In this document: in pieces, positions 8,213 to 16,720 of the stretch
How the letters are laid out: each line of letters begins with the position of its first letter
Numbering within the stretch: the first letter of the stretch is position 1
NCBI GenBank assembly: GCA_020852965.1
Contig: JADYZV010000126.1
Coordinates: 1-49,084 of the forward strand
Direction of reading: 5' to 3'
Length of the DNA: 49,084 bases
DNA from: Pirellulaceae bacterium
Lineage (GTDB): Bacteria; Planctomycetota; Planctomycetia; Pirellulales; Pirellulaceae
Notes under the pieces: model-generated
The model's database searches: none
Seen by the model: only the letters and a program-made list of their open reading frames with translations
What the model was told of the DNA's origin: nothing
Position numbers and translations under genes: made by a program

Positions 8213-11200
8213 TCAGTGGCTTTTGAGTTGCTGTTCGGCCCAGTCGGCGACGGCGTCGGCCAAAGAGCACAGATTTTCCGCATGGTCGTGGAGCAATTCG
8301 CTTTGTTGGTCGCGCGCCAAGTGTTCGAGCCACTGGGCATAGTGCCCGATTTCCTTTAGGCCCACATAGCGCACGTTACTCTTGAGGGTATGGACCGCGC
8401 GGCGCGTTTCATTGAGATTCCCATCTTTGAGTCCCATCTGGAAGCTACGTCCAAGTCGCGGGGCTTCGCGGACGAGCAACGACAGTACATCGCGCAGGAG
8501 ATTTTCGTTGCCGTGCATCAATTCTACGAGCTGTTCCCAGTGGGGCGCATTGGCGAAAGCTTGCTCGACGCTGATGCGCCGCGGGTCGCTGGCATCGGCA
8601 GTCGCCAATGTGAGCTCTGCGTCGAGCCGTGCAGGGGGCTGGCTCTTGTCTTCCAGGTTGTTACCTTCGTCAAACTGCAATTCAGTGGTCGGCTTGGCTG
8701 TCAGGGAAGCTGGTCGGTCCGACGTGCCGTCCGAGTAGTCGCCAAGCACCAAATCGATCGCTTCGGATAGACGATCACGCGAGATAGGCTTGACGAGAAA
8801 CCCGTCCATACTTGCCGCTTCGCACTGCTGCCGGTCGCGGGAGGTTGCGTGTGCGGTCAGAGCATAGATGCACTGTCGTCGGGAGCTGCCCTGTTCGTGT
8901 TGGCGAATGGCTTGCGTGGCTTCGAGCCCATCCATGTCGGGCATCTGAATATCCATCAGCACCAAGTCGAACAACTTGGATTGGCAGGCGTCAATCGCCT
9001 CGCGACCGTTGCTGGCAATCGAAACTCGGTGTCCCAAACTTTGCAACATGTCTTTGAGTACCGTTTGGCTAATGAGGCTGTCCTCCACCAGCAGCAAATC
9101 GGCCGAGCGTCGTGGAAATGCGACGGGTGCCGTAGCGCTAGTATCGACCGAAGGCGTAAGCGTTAGTGCCTGCACCAAACTTTGGCGACAGACCGGACGC
9201 GCAATCCAGGCAATGTGCGCGTGCGTCAGCCAGGTGGGAAGCGTGGTTGGCTGAGCGTGGATCAGTGCATTTAGCAGCACCCATTTGTAGACGACCGGTG
9301 CTGCCGACCAAGTGAGCGAGCATAGCTCCCGGTAATCCGCCACGACGATCGTCTTGTTTCCGGCGCTGAATAGATTGGCCGGCTGCCGTGCAGCGAGCTG
9401 CGCCGAGGTGATTGGGGTCGTAGGAAAAGGAAATTGCTGTAGCTCACGATACAACAGATCACGCCAGGGGCAATCGCTTGCGGCCAACACGACATGGTAG
9501 CTCTGGGGATTGTCTGCGAGTTCGGCGAGTGATTGAGGAGAGTCTGGCAGAGCAGGAAGTGACAGTTCGAAATAGAAGCAACTGCCCGGGACGACTTGGC
9601 CGGACATTCGTCGCGAGTCCTCGATACCGATGGAACCATTCATCTTGGCAATCAAATCGCGACAGATCGTTAATCCGAGTCCGGTTCCTCCATAGCGGCG
9701 AGTTGTGCTGGAGTCGGCTTGGCGAAACGCCTCGAAGATCATTTCACGCTGTTTGGTTGGAATACCGATGCCGGTGTCATGCACTTCAAAGCGGACGCGC
9801 GTCACGCTGGCTGGGCTAGGTTCGCCCCGCGTGGTGGAGAGGGCCGTAGATGTGGCATCCGGTTCTTTGAGGTGCGTCGGTTCGATCGCTGGTGGGTCGA
9901 GTTGGTGTACGCGAATCCGAATGTCGCCTTTGTCGGTGAATTTGATGGCATTGCCTACCAAATTGAGCAAGATCTGTTTGATACGATGTGGGTCACCGAT
10001 GAACCGCTGGGGAAGTCCTGGCTGAAAATCGAGCAACAATTCGAGTCCGCGCAGTTGAGCGCGCGCCGTGAGCGCTAACGCCGCTTCTTCGACGCATTCA
10101 ATGATCGAAAATTCGGTCGCGTCGATATCGATGTGTCCCGCTTCGATTTTAGAAAAGTCGAGTAGGTCATCGATCAGCGTGAGCAGATTGCCAGCCGAGA
10201 CTTTGGCCAAATCTAGGTAATGTCGCTGGCGCTCGTCGACTTGGCTATTGGCTAACAATTCGTGGAGACCGATAATTCCGGTGAGCGGTGTTCGCAATTC
10301 ATGGCTGACGTTGGCCACAAATTCGCTCTTGGTGGCGTTGGCATGTTCGGCACTTTCTTTGGCAGCCCGCAATTCGTGCTCAGCTCGTTTCCGTTTGGTG
10401 ATATCACGAATAAAAATCGCCCAGTTCTGATGCCCGTCGACGTCGAGAGGGTGAGCTGAGATTTCGGCCTCAAACCAGTCGTCGGTGCTCCGTCGCAAGC
10501 GGGCTTCGATGCGACGACCGGTGGCCGACTTGAGCATGTCATTGATCGGCGTCTTGCGCTGATAGCGCATGGGTGAGCCCACGGGATCGCTGCTACGTCC
10601 GGCAACCTCCTCCACGGTGGGCTGCATGATCGTGCCCAGCAGCGGGTGCGCGGAAACACTTCCTGGAGAAAAACCCAGAATTGTTTGTGACGCAGGGTTG
10701 GCTTCGAGCACCCGCCCCTCGTCATCAGCGATTAGCACCGCATCCAAAGCGGCGTGGATGAGTGCGTGGGCCATCGATTCGATGCGTTGCAAGGCCTTGC
10801 GACGTGAGAACTCTTCGGTCACATCCCAAAAAATCCCTTGCACACCAGCAATCTTTCCATCGGAACCAATCAACGGAGTCTTGCGGACTTGCATGAAACT
10901 CATTTCGCCAGTCGGTAGCTGAGTACTCTCCACATCATTGAAGATCTGCCCAGTCGACATGACACGCCGATCATCTTCGGCGAACTTACGAGCGGAATCG
11001 GCGGAGAAGAGGTCTGCGTCGGACTTTCCGAGTATGTCATTTAGCGGCCGGCCTACAAAATCGCAGAACGACTTGCTGACAAACGTAAAGCGGCCGTTGA
11101 GATCCTTTTGTACCAAGTGCAATGGTAGGTGCTCGAGCAGTGAACGGCGATCTGCTTCGAACTGCTGTACGGTTCGGCGATTCGATTCCTGACTCTCGAT

Positions 11201-11584
11201 GGCGGCTTGAAGCTGCTCCGACTGTCGCCGCAATCGTCGGGAGAGTCGCTGGCGCAAGCGCAGCGGACCATGCGGACTTCGAACAAAGACGAGCCGAGCG
11301 GCGCCGAGCGTAGCGTTGGCGACGGCGACGGGCCAAATCGTGTTCGACGGCAGTTGGTGCGATAGCTGCCATAGTCCGAGGCTAACCGCTGAGACCACGG
11401 CGACGCTGCTAAGACCAATGACGTGCCGCTGCGTACACATGACGCATAGCGCCGTGACCACGACCGGCAACAACTCCGCCGAAGCGTATGGTGTCAACAG
11501 CGCCAGGTGGCTGCAGCCAATCGTGATGATTCCAATCGGATACCAAAAATATCGAGGTAGCAGGCTCAACAGACGAGTAGGCAT
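8213..11584 (-). CDS. Hybrid sensor histidine kinase (PAS-PAS-HK-REC-HPt)
   Basis: 1123 residues. Order: about four membrane segments (1-100), coiled linker, two PAS domains (about 145-255 and 270-395, the second ending in FIRDITKRKRAE), HisKA with phospho-acceptor H428 in SHELRTPLTG, HATPase with N-box NLVGNAIKFT (541-550) and G-boxes DTGIGIP and GGTGLGL, a degenerate receiver-like segment (about 695-810) without a phospho-Asp, a true receiver (about 828-945; D878 in MDIQMPD, K932), and an HPt domain with H1065 in AVHTLKSN. This is the unorthodox BarA/EvgS-type phosphorelay layout. No response regulator lies next to it, so its output partner is elsewhere. It is divergent from the Tad pilus genes, but a link to them is only positional. 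Confidence 0.93.
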   Translation of the reverse strand: MPTRLLSLLPRYFWYPIGIITIGCSHLALLTPYASAELLPVVVTALCVMCTQRHVIGLSSVAVVSAVSLGLWQLSHQLPSNTIWPVAVANATLGAARLVFVRSPHGPLRLRQRLSRRLRRQSEQLQAAIESQESNRRTVQQFEADRRSLLEHLPLHLVQKDLNGRFTFVSKSFCDFVGRPLNDILGKSDADLFSADSARKFAEDDRRVMSTGQIFNDVESTQLPTGEMSFMQVRKTPLIGSDGKIAGVQGIFWDVTEEFSRRKALQRIESMAHALIHAALDAVLIADDEGRVLEANPASQTILGFSPGSVSAHPLLGTIMQPTVEEVAGRSSDPVGSPMRYQRKTPINDMLKSATGRRIEARLRRSTDDWFEAEISAHPLDVDGHQNWAIFIRDITKRKRAEHELRAAKESAEHANATKSEFVANVSHELRTPLTGIIGLHELLANSQVDERQRHYLDLAKVSAGNLLTLIDDLLDFSKIEAGHIDIDATEFSIIECVEEAALALTARAQLRGLELLLDFQPGLPQRFIGDPHRIKQILLNLVGNAIKFTDKGDIRIRVHQLDPPAIEPTHLKEPDATSTALSTTRGEPSPASVTRVRFEVHDTGIGIPTKQREMIFEAFRQADSSTTRRYGGTGLGLTICRDLIAKMNGSIGIEDSRRMSGQVVPGSCFYFELSLPALPDSPQSLAELADNPQSYHVVLAASDCPWRDLLYRELQQFPFPTTPITSAQLAARQPANLFSAGNKTIVVADYRELCSLTWSAAPVVYKWVLLNALIHAQPTTLPTWLTHAHIAWIARPVCRQSLVQALTLTPSVDTSATAPVAFPRRSADLLLVEDSLISQTVLKDMLQSLGHRVSIASNGREAIDACQSKLFDLVLMDIQMPDMDGLEATQAIRQHEQGSSRRQCIYALTAHATSRDRQQCEAASMDGFLVKPISRDRLSEAIDLVLGDYSDGTSDRPASLTAKPTTELQFDEGNNLEDKSQPPARLDAELTLATADASDPRRISVEQAFANAPHWEQLVELMHGNENLLRDVLSLLVREAPRLGRSFQMGLKDGNLNETRRAVHTLKSNVRYVGLKEIGHYAQWLEHLARDQQSELLHDHAENLCSLADAVADWAEQQLKSH

Positions 11585-11911
11585 GTTGGTTCAAACAGCA
11601 GTAGATGGGAGTGGGTCGCAACGATTATGACGGTAAGCGAACGCGCCGCACAGCAGCGCCCAAACTATGCGGAGTAAAATCCCTGAATCCGCTAGCTTTC
11701 CTAGCTGTCAAAGTTTGACAATCTTAGTTCCTGACCTAGGTTTCTAGTGTGTACAGAAAGTGGTTGCCTCATGTTGAGTAGTACCGTTCGGTACATGTTG
11801 TCGTGATACTCTCCGGCCTAGCCTCGGTGGCGAAGCTGGTCGTCGGGGATTCACGTTTCCAGTTTCTCGTTTTGCCCAGTTATCGGGTGAACAAGCTTTA
11901 GGAGAGCTAGT
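11585..11911. other. Divergent intergenic region, kinase to pilin
   Basis: 327 nt with no gene. It holds two perfect palindromes, TGTCAAAGTTTGACA at 11706-11720 and GTACCG-TT-CGGTAC at 11781-11794, and AGGAGAG at 11900-11906 in front of the pilin. Promoters for both genes should lie here; no convincing -35/-10 pair was found. Confidence 0.6.
11706..11720. promoter_or_regulatory. 15-nt palindrome, candidate operator
   Basis: TGTCAAA-G-TTTGACA is a perfect 7-bp inverted repeat with one central base. It lies about 120 nt upstream of the hybrid kinase start and about 190 nt upstream of the pilin start. A protein-binding role is inferred only from symmetry and position. Confidence 0.35.
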
Positions 11912-12082
11912 ATGAAGAATTTCGCTTGCAAGATTGATCGCTTCTTGAAGTCGGAAGACGGCCCAACTGCTGTTGAGTATGCAGTTATGTTGGCGCTGAT
12001 CGTTGTTACTTGCTTGAGCGCTATTACCGCTATCGGTACCGCTGCCAAGTCGACCTTCAGCAAGGTCTCGGCTCAGCTCTAA
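11912..12082 (+). CDS. flp: Flp/Fap-type pilin
   Basis: A 56-residue prepilin. It has a short basic leader (MKNFACKIDRFLKSEDG), the class-IV prepilin cleavage site DG|PTAVEYAV with Glu at +5 and Tyr at +6, a hydrophobic stretch (VMLALIVVTCLSAITAIG) and a short polar C-terminus. These are the hallmarks of Flp pilins assembled by Tad systems into thin adhesive pili. The start is supported by AGGAGAG 5 nt upstream. A hairpin follows at 12095-12123. The prepilin peptidase, CpaB, secretin and CpaE genes follow on the same strand. Confidence 0.92.
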   Translation: MKNFACKIDRFLKSEDGPTAVEYAVMLALIVVTCLSAITAIGTAAKSTFSKVSAQL

Positions 12083-12094
12083 GTTGCGTTTGGG

Positions 12095-12123
12095 AAGGAG
12101 GCGTCCGACACCGCCGCCTCTTT
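12095..12123 (+). terminator. Hairpin after the pilin gene
   Basis: AAGGAGGCG (12095-12103) pairs with CGCCTCTTT (12115-12123), nine pairs including one G-U, with an 11-nt loop, 12 nt after the pilin stop. The T-rich end is part of the stem. It could terminate or partly terminate transcription so that pilin mRNA is made in excess over downstream genes, a common arrangement in Tad loci. Confidence 0.45.
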
Positions 12124-12460
12124 GATTCCCTGTCAAACTTACTGTCATTTGTCAACTGGCGCTCGATTCCTTCGGTGGTCGAGTTTCGCCAAACTAGAAA
12201 ACCAAACGTTGGCGTTCGTGGCTTCTTTGGAGTTTACGTGCGCCACGTTGGTGTTCTCCAGAAGTCTGTCGCGTCTCTGCGAGTCCAGAGTCGTCGACAA
12301 ATATTGCACTGTCAAGTGCGGTTTCACTCTACTTTTAGGAAATACTGCGTGACACCTTATATTATACCGGCGGAATCGATCACCGGACTTTGGGAGATGG
12401 CATGTCTGGCGGGGACCATTCTGACCACAGTTTTTGTCTGGTTTTGTAGTCTTCGTTAGC

Positions 12461-12553
12461 AAGCACCCACGCTTACGTTTCTCTGCATCGTTGGCCGTTT
12501 GGGTACTAGCCAAGGCTGCTGAAAGAAAAATGGAAACTTATGCGTGGGTGCTT
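12461..12553. repeat. 93-bp element with 12-bp terminal inverted repeats, copy 1
   Basis: The ends AAGCACCCACGC (12461-12472) and GCGTGGGTGCTT (12542-12553) are perfect inverted repeats. Inside, TTGGC (12491-12495) can pair with GCCAA (12509-12513). A second copy lies at 22607-22698 with the same spacing. It carries no gene and is either a miniature mobile element or a conserved structured RNA/terminator element. Confidence 0.85.
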
Positions 12554-12665
12554 AGGACGAGCGCACACACAGAACGCTCAAGGCTACACATTACTTTTTT
12601 ACTGGGCAGTTAGCGGTCGGGTCGATCGCGACTAAAACTAGCTTCAGCTAGCAGCGGGGGAAACG

Positions 12666-13220
12666 ATGGACGTATTGGTATCGCACTTGACAGAAAACTG
12701 GGCCATGTGGGTCGTGTCGGCAACGCTCGTGGTCGCCGCCGTCATCGACGGACTCTACTTGAAAGTCCCCAACAATATCACCTATCCACTCATTCTGACT
12801 GGTTGGGTCTATAGCTTGGCCACGGGTGGGCTGGTCGGATTGGGCTGGAGCCTGGCGGCCACCTTCTTTGGATTGGCGCTGCTATTTGGTCTGCATTTAA
12901 TCGGCGGCATGGGGGCTGGTGACGTCAAGCTATTGGCGGGCATCGCTGCATTTGTTCATATCGAACACACTTGGTGGATTTTTGTTGCCACCACAATCGT
13001 GGGTGGCCTGATGGCCTTGGTCCAAATCGCCATGAGTGGCGACTGGATCAAGCACTGGACCCAAGCCCAGGCCATGCTTCAAGAAATTGCCACCGTTCGC
13101 AATGCGGACAAACTTTACGAAATCTCCCAAGAACGCAAACCTCGGATGTTGTTGCTGCCTTACGGAATTCCCATGACCGTGGCTGCGATTGGCTACTTCG
13201 CCTTCGCGGGCTTGATCTAG
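12666..13220 (+). CDS. cpaA: Prepilin peptidase CpaA/TadV (A24 family)
   Basis: 184 residues, mostly hydrophobic with about six membrane segments. It should cleave and process the Flp prepilin at the inner membrane. The two catalytic aspartates are visible: D28 in VIDGLYLKVPN and D86 in GMGAGDVKL. It lacks the N-terminal methylase domain of PilD-type enzymes, as expected for the CpaA/TadV class. GGGGGAAA lies just upstream of the ATG. It is the second gene of the Tad cluster. Confidence 0.92.
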   Translation: MDVLVSHLTENWAMWVVSATLVVAAVIDGLYLKVPNNITYPLILTGWVYSLATGGLVGLGWSLAATFFGLALLFGLHLIGGMGAGDVKLLAGIAAFVHIEHTWWIFVATTIVGGLMALVQIAMSGDWIKHWTQAQAMLQEIATVRNADKLYEISQERKPRMLLLPYGIPMTVAAIGYFAFAGLI

Positions 13221-13721
13221 TCACACTACGAGTCGTCTACGGCATCGATCAACAAACCTGACGAACCGTTCACGGATTTGCAGGAAAGTCGCTGACCGCT
13301 CCGCCGGTCAGTCGCTGGCGGGCAACAGAATTGAATTAATAATCAGCAAGGCATGGATATCTTGGGATGTTCATGCCTTGGTCGACTTTAGCGATTGCGT
13401 GCTTTATTCCGCTTTGAGTCAACAAGTTGGGGAACATATGACGATAGGTTCCATAGTCGCTGCGAACCGGCTCGTCCAACTAGCTAATTCTTAGCAATCA
13501 GCGTGGTTGAAGGCGATGCACGCATTGCGATGGCGCACGAAATTCCAGTCAATCCACTGGAGCCAAAACGCCAATGATAGCTAAATACGGTCCTTCCGTT
13601 AGCACTAAATAATTACCTGGGCAAGGACTGCCAAGGTGAACACTATTCAGATGCGTGCAATCAAGGTTCGCAGGAAGCGATTCGCCGCAGAAATCTAAAA
13701 GAGCGTTAAGGCAACCTGGCG
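13221..13721. other. Intergenic region, cpaA to cpaB
   Basis: 501 nt without a recognisable gene on either strand. It contains the palindromic repeat at 13287-13316. The remainder shows no strong hairpins or ribosome sites beyond a weak TAAGG before cpaB. Confidence 0.5.
13287..13316. repeat. Palindromic repeat, CTGACCG family, copy 1
   Basis: CTGACCG (13292-13298) pairs with CGGTCAG (13305-13311) around a 6-nt loop, within a 30-nt block that begins AGTCGCTGACC. A related block lies at 31681-31710. It stands 66 nt after the cpaA stop and may act as a 3'-end hairpin. Confidence 0.7.
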
Positions 13722-14780
13722 ATGCGAGCAAAATCACTGGTCTTGTTAGTCATTGCACTGGGCTGCGGTATGATAGCCGCTGTGGGTGTAAGCAAAGCGA
13801 TAATGGACAAGGCTCCGGAGCAAACTGCGGAGGCTACGGTAGAGATTTTCGTGGCTGTCAAGGATTTGCCGCACGCGCAAAAGATCTCGGCGGACTCCGT
13901 CAAGTTGGAGAAATGGCCCAGAAGCCGTCTGCCTGAAGGGGCGTTGATCAATCTCACCGAGCTGGAAGGGAAGTACACCAACCAGCAGATCTTTGCAGGC
14001 GAACCGATTTTGGGCCGTAAACTCGCCGACTCTCGCGAGAGTTTCTCCACCACCATTCCTCCCGGCTATCGCGTGTTTGACATCCCTGGATCGGCCGGAT
14101 ATATCAAACCGGGAGACCATGTCGACATCCTCGGAACATTCAACACCGGTGGCCGAGGCTCGGTGGCTGAAACACGCACTGTGATGCGCAACGTGCAGGT
14201 CTTCGGCATCAACGGCATCACCAAGCGTGATTCAGATAACGCCAATAATGGCGGGCAAGGTTCCGTCTTCCAACTGCTCGTCAAAGAGAGTCAGTTGGAA
14301 GCCCTAACGCTGGCCAATACCATGGGTGAACTGCGGATGAATTTGCGACCGTTCGGCGAGGATACCAACGAGGGGGCAGACAACGGTGAATCCTTCTTGA
14401 GCTGGATCAATGAAAGCGAAGAGAAGGCGGCGCCGATAAAGCCACAACAGGTGGCCGCAGTGACCACATCTGTCGATAGCATTTTCAATGCTGGGCAGCC
14501 GCCGATTCCTGCACCCCCCAAGCACCAAATGGTGATCATCACTCCCGCTGGTTCAAAGACCTATGTCTGGGATGACGAAACGGACTTGCCCAAAGAATCA
14601 GCTAGTACAACTCAGCCAGATTACCCAAATACCGCAGGGGGAGCGCCATCCAATCAATTCAGTGCCGCAATCCCTAATGTTAATTCAGGTTATGGTGGCT
14701 ACACGCCGACATATCCTACTAGCGCTGTGCCATCCGGTTCCGGAAGCACACCCGCTGCAGGCAAGTCGCCGGTGGATTGA
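13722..14780 (+). CDS. cpaB: Pilus assembly protein CpaB/RcpC (SAF domain)
   Basis: 352 residues. An N-terminal membrane anchor or signal (SLVLLVIALGCGMIAAVGV) is followed by a SAF-type domain (EIFVAVKDLPHAQKISAD, then PGYRVFDIPGSAGYIKPGDH), the core of Flp pilus assembly protein CpaB/RcpC, a periplasmic protein acting with the secretin. The C-terminal third is rich in Pro, Ser, Gly and Tyr and looks disordered. It lies between cpaA and the secretin gene on the same strand. Confidence 0.88.
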   Translation: MRAKSLVLLVIALGCGMIAAVGVSKAIMDKAPEQTAEATVEIFVAVKDLPHAQKISADSVKLEKWPRSRLPEGALINLTELEGKYTNQQIFAGEPILGRKLADSRESFSTTIPPGYRVFDIPGSAGYIKPGDHVDILGTFNTGGRGSVAETRTVMRNVQVFGINGITKRDSDNANNGGQGSVFQLLVKESQLEALTLANTMGELRMNLRPFGEDTNEGADNGESFLSWINESEEKAAPIKPQQVAAVTTSVDSIFNAGQPPIPAPPKHQMVIITPAGSKTYVWDDETDLPKESASTTQPDYPNTAGGAPSNQFSAAIPNVNSGYGGYTPTYPTSAVPSGSGSTPAAGKSPVD

Positions 14781-14932
14781 GTTCTGCGATAGAAATGCAC
14801 TCGCTGGTTTGACTGGCGAGCTCAACTGAAGTGACGAAGTCGACTCAAAAACACTAGACGGTAGATCGGTTCGCAGAAGACAGTCAAGGATGACTGTTGC
14901 TGACCGGTTGGTAAGAACAAGGATGTCAACGC

Positions 14933-16657
14933 ATGGCTGTCTCGACCACTCCCGCTGCCCGAAGTAGTTGGTTCCGAAGGCTATTTCGCGGAATGCTCTA
15001 CTCTTCGTTTGCCTTTGGAGTTAGCGCTGGGGCTCATTGTATGGCGCAAGCGCCACTACACAGTCAATGGGAACTGACCAATACGCATGTCAGTTTGGAG
15101 AACGCTGCCAGCGCGCGCCAGACGATGCAAATGGTAGTCAATACCAGTCGCGAGATCACGGCCAACCAGGTTTTCAAACGCGTTCGTATTCAGAATCCGA
15201 ACGTGCTCTCGGCCATTCCGTTGGAAGGGGGAAATCGCCTGCAGATATCCGCCATCGCCACCGGGGTCACCCAAGTCGACTTGCTGGGAGCCGACGAATC
15301 GGTTCACAGCATTGAAGTCATGGTATTGGGAGACGTCCGCGAGTTGGAGGCCATCTTGCGGCAACAGTTCCCCGACGCCAATCTCCAAGTGGTGCCGGTG
15401 CAAACGGGCTGTATCGTTAGTGGCTTTGTCACCAGCGACGAGCACGTCAATCAAGTTGTCACTATCGCTGAACTGTATTTCCCGACCATCATTAACAAGG
15501 TCAGCGTCACCGGCGTCCATACAATCCAGCTCGAGACGCAGATCATGGAAGTCTCACGCACCAAACTGCGCGAGCTGGGGGTCGACTGGGCATTGTCCAA
15601 TGGCGACGATATCGTCAAGACAACGCTCAAGACCGGTGCGGAGACGTTCAGCGTTGGAGTCATCGAAAACAGTACTTCATTCCTCACTTCGATTCGCGCA
15701 TTGAAACGCGCCAACTTAGTGAAGGTATTGGCCAGCCCAACGCTTACAGCCGTCGATGGTAGGCCAGCCAGCTTCAACTCTGGCGGAGAATTTCCGATCC
15801 TCATTCCGGCCGGTTTGGGGCAGGTTGGCGTTCAATTTCGCGAGTTTGGAACGCGACTGGACTACGTCGCCAAGGTGCGCGGCGGAGGGAGAATCTGGCT
15901 TGAAGTTCGACCGTACGTCAGCGAGATTGACCCCAGCCGAAGCGTGTTGATCAACGGTACCAGCGTACCCGGCTTGCGGAGCCGCTACTTGGAAACAGCC
16001 GCCGAGCTGGGTGCCGGACAGACCCTGGCATTGGCCGGATTGCTACAGGTCAAGAGCGAGACGGTCAACTCAGGCTTGCCAGTCTTGAGTGAAGTGCCCT
16101 ATCTGGGCGCCTTGTTCCGCACCACGCATGAGGAGCAAAATGAAATCGAATTGCTGATCACCGTCACGCCGAACTTTGCCGGTCCGATGGATCCACACGA
16201 AGTGCCACGCTCGGCTCCAGGAACGTCGACGCAGAGCCCGACCGACAGAGAGCTCTACATGCGAGGCTATGTCGAAACACCCGTTACTGGTGATTGCGGA
16301 ATCGAAGGGGCGTGCTCCGACTTCGGCTTGATTCAAGATGGACCCTCATCGATGCAGCCAGCGCCCGCTGGAATCATTCCCGGTGGCATGAATCAGGGCG
16401 GCTATGGACAGGGCAGCTATGGACAGGGCAGCTATGGACAGGGCGGCTATGGACAATCGCAGATGGCACCGCCCCCAGGCACGACGCCAGCGATCGATTC
16501 GATTCCCGACCCCAGTGCAATGAACTTGAATCCCAACAGTCTCAAGATCGCGCAACAACCGACGAGGGCAGCGCAGCCCAACCTTTATCCCCAACCTGCC
16601 AGCGCCGTTCAGCCGGCCGTTCGACAGGTTCCTCCAAGTGGCGTGATCATGCGATAG
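14933..16657 (+). CDS. cpaC: Tad pilus secretin CpaC/RcpA
   Basis: 574 residues. A signal peptide (ends near AHCMAQA, residue 40) is followed by the pilus-formation N-terminal domain (about 50-125), a BON-like segment (ELEAILRQQFPDANLQV) and the secretin domain, with RELGVDWAL, LASPTLTAVDGRPASFNSGG and GLPVLSEVPYLGALFR. It forms the outer-membrane channel for the Flp pilus. The C-terminal tail of about 140 residues is disordered and carries four tandem 5-residue units (GGYGQ/GSYGQ). An outer-membrane secretin fits the Gram-negative envelope also implied by lpxB. Confidence 0.93.
   Translation: MAVSTTPAARSSWFRRLFRGMLYSSFAFGVSAGAHCMAQAPLHSQWELTNTHVSLENAASARQTMQMVVNTSREITANQVFKRVRIQNPNVLSAIPLEGGNRLQISAIATGVTQVDLLGADESVHSIEVMVLGDVRELEAILRQQFPDANLQVVPVQTGCIVSGFVTSDEHVNQVVTIAELYFPTIINKVSVTGVHTIQLETQIMEVSRTKLRELGVDWALSNGDDIVKTTLKTGAETFSVGVIENSTSFLTSIRALKRANLVKVLASPTLTAVDGRPASFNSGGEFPILIPAGLGQVGVQFREFGTRLDYVAKVRGGGRIWLEVRPYVSEIDPSRSVLINGTSVPGLRSRYLETAAELGAGQTLALAGLLQVKSETVNSGLPVLSEVPYLGALFRTTHEEQNEIELLITVTPNFAGPMDPHEVPRSAPGTSTQSPTDRELYMRGYVETPVTGDCGIEGACSDFGLIQDGPSSMQPAPAGIIPGGMNQGGYGQGSYGQGSYGQGGYGQSQMAPPPGTTPAIDSIPDPSAMNLNPNSLKIAQQPTRAAQPNLYPQPASAVQPAVRQVPPSGVIMR
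16397..16456 (+). repeat. Four 15-bp tandem repeats inside the secretin gene
   Basis: Copies at 16397, 16412, 16427 and 16442 encode GGYGQ, GSYGQ, GSYGQ and GGYGQ. The copies are nearly identical at the DNA level (GGCAGCTATGGACAG form), pointing to recent expansion. Confidence 0.9.
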
Positions 16658-16720
16658 CTGAAGCTGATCGTCGGTTTACTAGGGAGTTGGTTCGCAATAC
16701 GTACGAATGAGTTTGTGATC

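Larger units (their letters stand above)
12083..12665. other. Intergenic region, pilin to cpaA
   Basis: 583 nt. It contains the post-pilin hairpin, a 93-bp terminal-inverted-repeat element (12461-12553) and a small palindrome CTAGCT-TC-AGCTAG at 12638-12651 just before the cpaA ribosome site. Frames open through 12010-12459 on the plus strand have no recognisable protein content. Confidence 0.6.

Noticed and set aside
12010-12459. 149-residue plus-strand reading frame overlapping the pilin gene
   Set aside because: It starts inside the pilin gene in another frame and has no recognisable composition or start signal; it is chance open sequence.
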